Part shown: in pieces, positions 26,253-33,066 of the stretch | Position numbering within the stretch: position 1 is the first letter of the stretch | Layout: each line of letters starts with the position of its first letter | Assembly (NCBI GenBank): GCA_021737225.1 | Contig: JAIPEJ010000010.1 | Coordinates: forward strand, 1 to 33,066 | From: Desulfobacteraceae bacterium | GTDB lineage: Bacteria > Desulfobacterota > Desulfobacteria > Desulfobacterales > Desulfosalsimonadaceae | Reading direction: 5' to 3' | Length of the DNA stretch: 33,066 nt | Translations under genes and position numbers: made by a program | The notes under the pieces: generated by a model | Seen by the model: only the letters and a program-made list of their open reading frames with translations | Told to the model about the DNA's origin: nothing | The model's database searches: none

Positions 26253-27641
26253 ATGCCGGAAGGAACACTCTGCAATAAGCAGCCCGTTGATACCGAGGAG
26301 CAGTTGAAAGCACTGCTTGCCGACAAGGGCGGCCAGATTTATTACGAGGAGATGAAGCATCTGGACGTGGATGTCGAGATGCTCCGGCAGACGCTGGGCA
26401 AAAGCCTGAAGTCCCGGCTCCGGACCTGGCTGTCCATGTGTGCCAGGTGCGGCATGTGTGCAGACAGTTGTTTTTTCTACCGGATCAACGACCGGGACCC
26501 CAAGCAGGTGCCGGCCTACAAGATTCAGTCCACCCTGGGGGAAATCGTCCGGAAAAACGGGAATGTGGACAATGCGTTCATGCACATGGCCATGGAAACC
26601 GCCTGGGCCAAATGCACATGCTGTAACCGGTGTGCCATGTACTGTCCCCACGGCATTGACGTGGGCGTGATGATCAGCTACCTGCGCGGACTGCTTTACC
26701 AGCAGGGATTCGTGCCGTGGGAAATGAAGGTGGGTGCGGGCATGCACCGGGTCTACCGGGCGCAGATGGATGTTACCCCGGAGGATTTTGTCGATACCTT
26801 TGAATGGATGGTCGAGGAGTATGAAGAGGATTACCCCGGCCTGAACGTGCCGGTGGACAAGGATGATGCCGATATCCTCTACACGGTCAATGCCCGTGAG
26901 GTCAAGCATTACCCGGAAGATCTCGCAGAGGCCGCGATCCTGTTTAATATCGCCGGGGAGAACTGGACCGTGCCCAGCAAGGGCTGGGAGTTGACCAGCC
27001 TGGCCATGTTTGCCGGCGACTGGGAAGCCTGCCGCCTGCAGGTGGAAAGCGTTTATGACGCCATGGACCGGCTCAAGCCCAAGCGGATGGTGGGTACGGA
27101 ATGCGGGCATGCGCACCGCGCCACCGTGGTGGAAGGCCCTTACTGGGCGGGACGGCCCGACGGCCTGCCGCCGGTGGAGTCCATCCATTACGTGGAATGG
27201 GTGGCAGAAGCTCTGCGCACCGGGAAGCTCAAAATCGACCCGGAAAAACGAATCAAGGAGCCGGTGACCATCCAGGATTCGTGCAACTATATCCGCAATC
27301 ACGGTTTACGGGATGTGACCCGGGAGATCATGAGCTATATTGTCGAACCGGGTTATTTCATCGACATGGCGCCCAACGGGGAGCACAATTACTGCTGCGG
27401 CGGCGGCGGCGGATTCAACGGCATCGGATTGTACCGGCCCCAGCGAAACAAGGCCCTGATTACCAAGCGGGACCAGATCATGCATACCGGTGCCAGCTTG
27501 GTGATCGCCCCGTGCCACAACTGCTGGGATGCGATCCGGGACCTGGAGGAGGAATATCAGATCGGGATCCGGTGGTCATTCTTAAAACCCCTGCTGATCG
27601 ACATGGTGGTCGTGCCCGAGCACATGAAGCCCAAGGAATAA
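26253..27641 (+). CDS. hmcF: HmcF, HdrD-like CCG-domain Fe-S protein
   Basis: 462 aa; [25 protein letters not shown] and CCG-type [11 protein letters not shown]...[13 protein letters not shown]...APCHNCWD. Confidence 0.92.
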   Translation: MPEGTLCNKQPVDTEEQLKALLADKGGQIYYEEMKHLDVDVEMLRQTLGKSLKSRLRTWLSMCARCGMCADSCFFYRINDRDPKQVPAYKIQSTLGEIVRKNGNVDNAFMHMAMETAWAKCTCCNRCAMYCPHGIDVGVMISYLRGLLYQQGFVPWEMKVGAGMHRVYRAQMDVTPEDFVDTFEWMVEEYEEDYPGLNVPVDKDDADILYTVNAREVKHYPEDLAEAAILFNIAGENWTVPSKGWELTSLAMFAGDWEACRLQVESVYDAMDRLKPKRMVGTECGHAHRATVVEGPYWAGRPDGLPPVESIHYVEWVAEALRTGKLKIDPEKRIKEPVTIQDSCNYIRNHGLRDVTREIMSYIVEPGYFIDMAPNGEHNYCCGGGGGFNGIGLYRPQRNKALITKRDQIMHTGASLVIAPCHNCWDAIRDLEEEYQIGIRWSFLKPLLIDMVVVPEHMKPKE

Positions 27642-27692
27642 CCGGGCCGATCGCCCCTGCCGGGATCGGCGGACAAAAAGCGAGGTGCCCTC

Positions 27693-28607
27693 ATGTTTGA
27701 CAGGATACTCTTGGCCACGTCGGCAACCGAAGCCTGCGACCATGCCGCAAGGGTGGCTTTTAACATGGCCGAGCGGTACAAGTCGTATCTCAATATTTTT
27801 CACGTGCTCGGCCTGCCCACCCGTGCCTACAGCCAGGATGTCATTGACGTGAAGACCCGGGAGCGGGTTACCGCGGACGAGGAATACGTCGCGTGGGTTA
27901 AGGAGGAAATCCGGGGATATTACGAGCGGCTGCTTGAAAAAACCGGGGACAATTACGGCATCGAGGTGGCAGTGGGCTCCCCGCACCGGGAAATTCTGCG
28001 GGCAGCCAGAAACAACGATCCGGACCTCGTCGTCATGGGCGGCAGCACCGGCCACATGGAGGACTCGTCATATAAGAAAACCACTGCCGGTTCCACCTTC
28101 CAGCGGGTGGCCAAGGCGGCGCACTGCCCCGTGCTGGTGGTGACCCGTCCGGCAGCTTCTTTCTGGGGCGGATTTTCCCGCATCGTGCTGGGCACTGATT
28201 TTTCCGAGGCCTCGGACGTGGCTTTTGAATATGCCCTGCAACTGGCGCGCGCGCTGGACTGCGAACTGTTTTTGTTTCATGCCGTGGATGTCAGTGCCAT
28301 GGCCATGGGCAAGGTCATGGCCCAGGATGATATCGAAGAAAAGCTCCGGGTGGCCCGGCGCCGGATGCGGAGCCGGTATGTTCCGAAAATGCCGGATTTT
28401 GAAAGCTATACCATGGATGCATGGGAAGGTTTGCCGTATGTGGAAATTACCAAGTATGCCCGGGAAAAACAGGCGGACCTGATTATCATGGCCCATCATG
28501 CCAAGCGCGATGCATCCGGGCAGGCGCCCATGGGCAGCACCATGGAGCAGGTTATTGTCCGGGCCGCATGTCCGGTGCTGAGCATCAACCGGAGTGTGAA
28601 AAAGTAA
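27693..28607 (+). CDS. Tandem-domain universal stress protein (UspA family)
   Basis: 304 aa; two Usp domains (FDRILLATSATEACDHAARVAF...VVMGGSTGH...VLVVTR and FSRIVLGTDFSEASDVAFEYAL...IIMAHHAK...VLSINR). Confidence 0.93.
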   Translation: MFDRILLATSATEACDHAARVAFNMAERYKSYLNIFHVLGLPTRAYSQDVIDVKTRERVTADEEYVAWVKEEIRGYYERLLEKTGDNYGIEVAVGSPHREILRAARNNDPDLVVMGGSTGHMEDSSYKKTTAGSTFQRVAKAAHCPVLVVTRPAASFWGGFSRIVLGTDFSEASDVAFEYALQLARALDCELFLFHAVDVSAMAMGKVMAQDDIEEKLRVARRRMRSRYVPKMPDFESYTMDAWEGLPYVEITKYAREKQADLIIMAHHAKRDASGQAPMGSTMEQVIVRAACPVLSINRSVKK

Positions 28608-28675
28608 TTAACGGCAATGCCCGGCCGGCGTTTTTGTTCGCGGGCAAATACCATATCAAGGATGAGGAACGGGTT

Positions 28676-29029
28676 ATGAGCAAAAAAATTATGGTCATTG
28701 ACGACGATCCTGCAGTGGTGGAATACCTGACAACCCTTTTCGAGGACAACGGCTATGAAACCTGCTCGGCCAAGGATGCCCTCGAGGGTATCGATGTCGC
28801 CAGGCAGGAAAAGCCGGACCTGATCACCCTGGACCTGGAAATGCCCGGAGAATGGGGCCCCCGGTTTTACCGGAAGCTGACCGAGGACCCGGCGCTCAAA
28901 AATATCCCGGTGGTGGTCATCAGCGGCCTGTCCGGACACCAGTATGCCATTAACAAGGCTGTGGCCAGTATTTCCAAGCCCTTTGACCGCGATGAACTGC
29001 TGCAGGTCGTCAAAGAAAACATTCTTTAG
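28676..29029 (+). CDS. rrf1: Rrf1-like response regulator (stand-alone receiver)
   Basis: 117 aa from ATG 28676; KKIMVIDDDPAVVEYLTTLFEDNGYETCSA...LDLEMPGEWGPRFYRKL...SKPFDRDEL; downstream of hmcF-usp. Confidence 0.85.
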   Translation: MSKKIMVIDDDPAVVEYLTTLFEDNGYETCSAKDALEGIDVARQEKPDLITLDLEMPGEWGPRFYRKLTEDPALKNIPVVVISGLSGHQYAINKAVASISKPFDRDELLQVVKENIL

Positions 29030-29044
29030 TGGAATTCGCATTTA

Positions 29045-30574
29045 ATGGCCGAGGATCTGCTTTTTATCGAGCCGGATGAAAACCTGAGCGCCGCGCTTTC
29101 CGTGTATATCCGGCGCCAGCAGTTTGACGTGCGAACCGCAAGCGCTGCAGAAGCGGCCGAAGCATCCCTGAGCAAGCAAATTCCGGATATTGTCCTTGCC
29201 AATCCCAGCCTCCCGGATTATGACGGCACGCGGTTTCTGCTGGATTTCAAGAGCAAGCATGCGGAAACCCCCCTGATCCTGCTCACCGAGCCCGGAGACC
29301 TGGAGTCTGCAATGGAGGGGTTCGGCGCAAAAGCCGATGATTACCTGCAGAAGCCTGTCAAAAGCATTGCCCTGGATATATCCCTGCAGCATGCGCGGCA
29401 GCATCTGCGCCTGACCCGCAAGTTTTTCCGCTACGCCCGGCAGCTTGAAGACCTTCACGAGGCGCACAACCTGTACCATCAATTGTTTGACGAAGTGCCC
29501 TGCTATATTTCAGTCCAGGACCGCCAGTTCCGGCTGACCGCCACCAACCGCCTTTTCAAGCGGGATTTCGGAAACGAGGTCGGCGATTTCTGCTACAAGA
29601 TTTACAAGCACCGCGATACCCCCTGCCCGGAGTGCCCGGTGGCAAAGACCTTTGCCGACGGCAAGCGGCATCAGGCCGAGGAGGTGGTAACCTCCCGTTA
29701 TGGCAGGCAGTATAACGTGATGACCTGGACCGCCCCGCTCATGGATGAGCACGGGGAAATCAGCCAGGTCATGGAGATGGCTACCAACATTACCCAGGTC
29801 CGGCGCCTGCAGGATCATCTCACATCCCTGGGCCTGATGCTGGGATCCATGTCCCACGGGGTCAAGGGGATGATGACCGCCCTGGACGGCGGGGTGTATC
29901 AACTGGAAACCGGCATTCGAAACGGGGATGCCGAGCGCATTCAAAATTCGTATGAGCGTATCGCCGATACCAGCAGCCGAATCCGGAAAATGGTTCTGGA
30001 CATCCTGTATTATGCCAAATCCCGGGGGATGCAGTATCAAACCACGGATGCCGCGCGCCTGGCAAAATCCCTGGCAGATGCGGGAAGCGAAATGGCCGAA
30101 AAGCAGGGCCTGGCTTTTCACAATGGAATCGATCCGGATACGGGCGAGTTCGAAGTGGATCCGGACTGGTTTTACCAGGCGGTGTTGAATTTCCTGGAAA
30201 ATGCCGTGGATGCCTGCGTGATGGACTCGGACAAGTCCGGGCACCGGATTGATTTCACCGTGGCGCCGCAGGATGCGGATGCCGTTGAATTGGAGATCGC
30301 GGACAACGGCATCGGCATGGACGAAGAAGCCCGGCGCAAAATGTTTACCCTGTTTTTTTCATCCAAGGGCTCCAAGGGGACGGGACTGGGCTTGTATATT
30401 GCCAATCAAATCATTGGACAGCACGGGGGCGGCATTGAGGTGGAATCCGTGTACGGGGAAGGCACCCGCGTGAAGATTCGGGTTCCCAGGCACCGCACGG
30501 CGGCCGCCCGCGCCGTTGATTCCCTGCTCAGCCCCCATACGGATTCGGAAGACGGCAAAAAGGATTCGAATTAA
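29045..30574 (+). CDS. Hybrid sensor histidine kinase: N-terminal receiver - PAS (Cys-rich) - HisKA-like - HATPase
   Basis: 509 aa; receiver-like N-terminus with ANPSLPDYDG, PAS with CYKIYKHRDTPCPECPV, SMSHGVKGMMTALDGG H-box, NFLENAVDAC / DNGIGM / GTGLGLYIANQI ATPase boxes. Confidence 0.9.
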   Translation: MAEDLLFIEPDENLSAALSVYIRRQQFDVRTASAAEAAEASLSKQIPDIVLANPSLPDYDGTRFLLDFKSKHAETPLILLTEPGDLESAMEGFGAKADDYLQKPVKSIALDISLQHARQHLRLTRKFFRYARQLEDLHEAHNLYHQLFDEVPCYISVQDRQFRLTATNRLFKRDFGNEVGDFCYKIYKHRDTPCPECPVAKTFADGKRHQAEEVVTSRYGRQYNVMTWTAPLMDEHGEISQVMEMATNITQVRRLQDHLTSLGLMLGSMSHGVKGMMTALDGGVYQLETGIRNGDAERIQNSYERIADTSSRIRKMVLDILYYAKSRGMQYQTTDAARLAKSLADAGSEMAEKQGLAFHNGIDPDTGEFEVDPDWFYQAVLNFLENAVDACVMDSDKSGHRIDFTVAPQDADAVELEIADNGIGMDEEARRKMFTLFFSSKGSKGTGLGLYIANQIIGQHGGGIEVESVYGEGTRVKIRVPRHRTAAARAVDSLLSPHTDSEDGKKDSN

Positions 30575-30629
30575 ACAGCGGAAGGGCGATGAAGCTCTTG
30601 CTGGAATTGAACCAACCCGGGCAAACCCC

Positions 30630-30752
30630 ATGCGGCTGACAACCAAGAGCCGGTACGGCCTTCGAATGATACTGGATCTGACCTTGTATGCGGAAAAAAG
30701 GTTCAGTATCTTATCCGGGAAGTGCACTCCCGGGACCCGCTGCAAAGCGTAG
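30630..30752 (+). pseudogene. rrf2: Truncated rrf2 (Rrf2-family regulator N-terminus only)
   Basis: MRLTTKSRYGLRMILDLTLYAEKR is a clear Rrf2 N-terminus, but homology ends after ~24 codons (FSILSGKCTPGTRCKA*) and <40 bp remain before the convergent gene end. Confidence 0.7.
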
Positions 30753-30785
30753 GCGGGTAGCAACACTTGGCAATCCTTATTGAGC

Positions 30786-32309
30786 CTACCGGTTTTCCGC
30801 TTTTTGCTTGAGTTCCAGCAGGTCTATCATCTCCCGGGTATTTCGGGTCAGGTGCCAGCGGCCGTTGGCAAAAACCCCGTAATCCGCACCGCCCATGGCA
30901 GAGGCAAACCGGGTGGAATTTGCATAAAAAAGCCAGCTTTCCGCCCACATGCGTTCCAGGGTCTCGTCAAACGGGCTGCCGCCTGCAGCCGGGCCGGATT
31001 CAACGCCCGTATCCCAGGCTTTTTGCATAATTTCGGTGGCGGTCCGGGTCTGGGCGTTTGTGCTGTCAATGGTGTGTTCCATGCGCCGGAAATGGCCCGA
31101 AACCCAACTGCTGCTGTGGCAGCCCGTACAGACCTGCTGCATGGTTCGGGTTCGTTCTTCCCGGGTCTTTTTAGATATGAGAAATTTCTCGGCCGGCGTG
31201 CCGTCAAGCGTCGTGGGCAGGGGAAGACCGTTTTTGTTCCGGATGATACTTGTATCCGCGGATTCGGGATGGGCATGGGCGTAAGGCAGCCCGAATATCC
31301 GCCAGCCCAGCCGGTCGTTCATCCGGTGGGTTCTTTCAGCCAGGATTTGACCGCCGGGGGTGGTCAGCAGGCTCATGTGGCAGGTTGCACAGGTGGGTGC
31401 TTCCATGTCCGCGCCCACGGTCCAGGGAATCGCTGAAAAATCCCATTCATCCGCGTTTTTCATGGCGCCGTAGATGTTGCCGTGCTTGCTGACCTTGTAG
31501 ACCTTGTAGGCGGGCACATCCGGTCCCTTGTGGCACTGGGAGCAGGTGTCGGGCTTTCTGGCGGTTTCAATGGAAAACCGGTGCCGGGTGTGGCAGGCAG
31601 CACAGCTTCCCTTGCTGCCGTCCGGATTGATCCGGCCCACGCCCTGGTTGGGCCATCCGGAAATTTCCGGCATTTCCATGGGGCCCATGGCCGTGTCCCG
31701 CTTTTCAATTTTTTCCACCTTGAGTTTTGTGCCGTGGCAAAACAGGCAGGCATCCGCGTTGGTCTCCGCATCCGGTGCCTTCTGGGTCAGCTCCGTGCCG
31801 GTGAATTTCATGGGACCGCTTGCGGCCGTGATCAATGTGTCATACAGCGTGTTGTCCATGAGATTGCCGTATGCCTCGGCCATCAGGTTTTGGGAAAACT
31901 GCTGTCTTTCCACGGGATGGCAGGCCGCGCAGTCTTCAGGGGTCACCACCGTGTGTACATCCCTGCCGCCGTGAGAAAACGTGCCCTCGTGCTGTTCCGG
32001 GTCCAGAGTGTGGCACTCGGCGCATCCCACCACCGTGGCCCCCAAATCTCCCGGAACGCTGTCAAAGGACACCCGCCTTTGGCGTGCGGGTTTTTCTGAT
32101 GCCGCGGCCGGCGTGATTTTCGCCATGCGGCTGTTTTTCCAGTCCGAGACAATACCGGGGGTAACGGTTTGGTGACATCCCAGGCAGCCCAGGGTCTTTG
32201 CGCTGATATTTTCCGATTCCTGCGCCCCGGCCGGTGGCGGCCAAAAAATCCAAAACGCCGCCCAGATTCCGGCCAACACATATATCGCCCGCCTGCTTCC
32301 CCCCATCAC
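30786..32309 (-). CDS. HAO-like octaheme cytochrome c (hydroxylamine oxidoreductase superfamily)
   Basis: 507 aa, signal peptide; 8 CXXCH (CLGCH, CAECH, CAACH, CLFCH, CAACH, CSQCH, CATCH, CTGCH); GVGRINPDGSKGSCAACHTRHRFSIETARKPDTCSQCHKGPDVPAYKVYKVSKHGNIY is characteristic of the HAO family. Confidence 0.85.
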   Translation of the reverse strand: MMGGSRRAIYVLAGIWAAFWIFWPPPAGAQESENISAKTLGCLGCHQTVTPGIVSDWKNSRMAKITPAAASEKPARQRRVSFDSVPGDLGATVVGCAECHTLDPEQHEGTFSHGGRDVHTVVTPEDCAACHPVERQQFSQNLMAEAYGNLMDNTLYDTLITAASGPMKFTGTELTQKAPDAETNADACLFCHGTKLKVEKIEKRDTAMGPMEMPEISGWPNQGVGRINPDGSKGSCAACHTRHRFSIETARKPDTCSQCHKGPDVPAYKVYKVSKHGNIYGAMKNADEWDFSAIPWTVGADMEAPTCATCHMSLLTTPGGQILAERTHRMNDRLGWRIFGLPYAHAHPESADTSIIRNKNGLPLPTTLDGTPAEKFLISKKTREERTRTMQQVCTGCHSSSWVSGHFRRMEHTIDSTNAQTRTATEIMQKAWDTGVESGPAAGGSPFDETLERMWAESWLFYANSTRFASAMGGADYGVFANGRWHLTRNTREMIDLLELKQKAENR

Positions 32310-32394
32310 GAACCTCCTTTTGGCAAGGTTATTGGAAGAAATATTTTAAGCGATGTTGCGGAATTTATCAAGGCCGGTAAGTGCTTTCATCCAT

Positions 32395-32425
32395 AAATCC
32401 GAAGCACGAAATCCGGAATTCGAAA
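32395..32425. repeat. Second partial copy of the dispersed AT-rich repeat type
   Basis: aaatccgaagcacgaaatccggaattcgaaa; shares the aaatccg/attcgaaa vocabulary with 26181-26236 on the opposite strand. Confidence 0.45.
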
Positions 32426-32571
32426 GATATGCGGTAAAACGTAACCCCTTGATCAGGCGGGTTAAGAAAAAAAATCGATCAAGACAACGGCAACAAATTG
32501 TCCGTTGATTTGCGGTGTTTTCCATATCCGTTGTGTTCTGCAAAAAAAGCACCGGGCTTCAAGGTTTTCCG

Positions 32572-32660
32572 CAGGGTCGGGCCGGCGGGGAAGTTTGTGC
32601 ATCTGCCGTCCGCTGACGCGCCCGATGCATCTGCACAAACCACCCCGCCGTCCCGCCCTG
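32572..32660. repeat. Long imperfect inverted repeat / hairpin
   Basis: CAGGGTCGGGCCGGCGGGGAAGTTTGTGCATCTGC ... GCATCTGCACAAACCACCCCGCCGTCCCGCCCTG; arms pair over >25 positions. Confidence 0.65.
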
Positions 32661-33007
32661 TCCAGCCGCCTCGACAGTTTCCGCGATATAGTCCAAAAAG
32701 GCTTCAAAATTCCCGGAATGCAAAGATAAATCGCATGGTTTGGGATATCGAAAATCAATCTGTGGAACCAGACAGGGTTTCCTCGTGCGGTGATTGGCGG
32801 GGCTGCCGCATGGCGCATTGCACGAGGGGCGGACCAGCTCTTGGCGAAGCTGAGCAGGCGGCCGGCTCTGTTTGAGCCGACAGGCGAGTTTGCCGAGCCG
32901 CCGCGAAGCGAGCCTTAGAGATGCCCGGCCCGAGTCCAGCGACATGCGCTTGCCCCGTCAAGCGGCGCACACGGATCGGCCTCGAAGACCGGGCTTGTTC
33001 CCAGAAA

Positions 33008-33060
33008 CCGCCATGCCGCTGCCGGAAACCGCGGGGGCGGCGCCGGCGGCGGCATGGCGG
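33008..33060. repeat. 18-bp inverted repeat / strong GC hairpin
   Basis: CCGCCATGCCGCTGCCGG - 17-nt loop - CCGGCGGCGGCATGGCGG; 17 of 18 positions Watson-Crick, the other G-U capable. Confidence 0.7.
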
Positions 33061-33066
33061 TGGGTT

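Noticed and set aside
21289-27641. Alternative assignment as DsrMKJOP or a Qrc/Tmc-type complex
   Set aside because: A 16-haem cytochrome followed by the B-C-D-E-F order including a 47-aa HmcD, and then rrf1/rrf2-like genes, fits Hmc better; DsrJ is a small trihaem protein.
30786-32309. Octaheme tetrathionate reductase (OTR) assignment
   Set aside because: The GVGRINPDGSKGSCAACHTRHRFSIETARKPDTCSQCH block and overall haem spacing look HAO-like; kept only as an alternative to test.
32462-32970. Small ORFs in the 3' tail on both strands
   Set aside because: Overlap each other in several frames and the inverted repeats; Arg/Pro/Ala-rich with no recognisable domain.
1-33066. CRISPR arrays, tRNA, rRNA, transposase, phage or toxin-antitoxin modules
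   Set aside because: No regularly spaced repeats or recognisable RNA genes or proteins of these classes were seen by eye; a tRNAscan/Infernal run would be needed to exclude RNA genes formally.

Overview
The window looks like energy-metabolism chromosome from a sulfate-reducing, Desulfobacterota-like bacterium; the taxonomy is inferred from gene content only. In order it contains: (1) a + strand [NiFe]-hydrogenase block (hypD 3' end, hypE, Tat-exported small subunit, large subunit, maturation protease, hypA, hypB). (2) A long - strand cluster read from 15.0 to 5.7 kb: an Mrp/Mnh-type cation antiporter (E, F, G, MbhD-like, MbhE-MnhB fusion, C and three D/NuoLMN-like subunits, plus two tiny membrane proteins), followed by a cyclic-nucleotide-binding protein and a cytidylate-kinase-like protein. 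(3) - strand genes for a radical SAM protein, a Mth938-like protein and a winged-helix-like hypothetical. (4) A + strand operon for a BcrC/BcrB-like (2-hydroxyacyl-CoA dehydratase / benzoyl-CoA reductase superfamily) two-subunit enzyme and one ATP-dependent activase. A ~148-bp palindromic MITE-like element sits exactly at the subunit/activase ATGA junction, flanked by a 12-bp direct repeat. (5) A complete hmcABCDEF operon (16-heme HmcA) with a UspA-like gene, an rrf1-like response regulator, a hybrid PAS histidine kinase whose receiver has Asp->Asn, and a truncated rrf2 relic. (6) A convergent HAO-like octaheme cytochrome c. (7) A GC-rich, hairpin-rich, apparently non-coding tail. No CRISPR array, rRNA or tRNA was recognised. 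The strongest leads are the element insertion at the activase junction, the orphan dehydratase/reductase system beside hmc, and the remodelled hmc regulatory tail.
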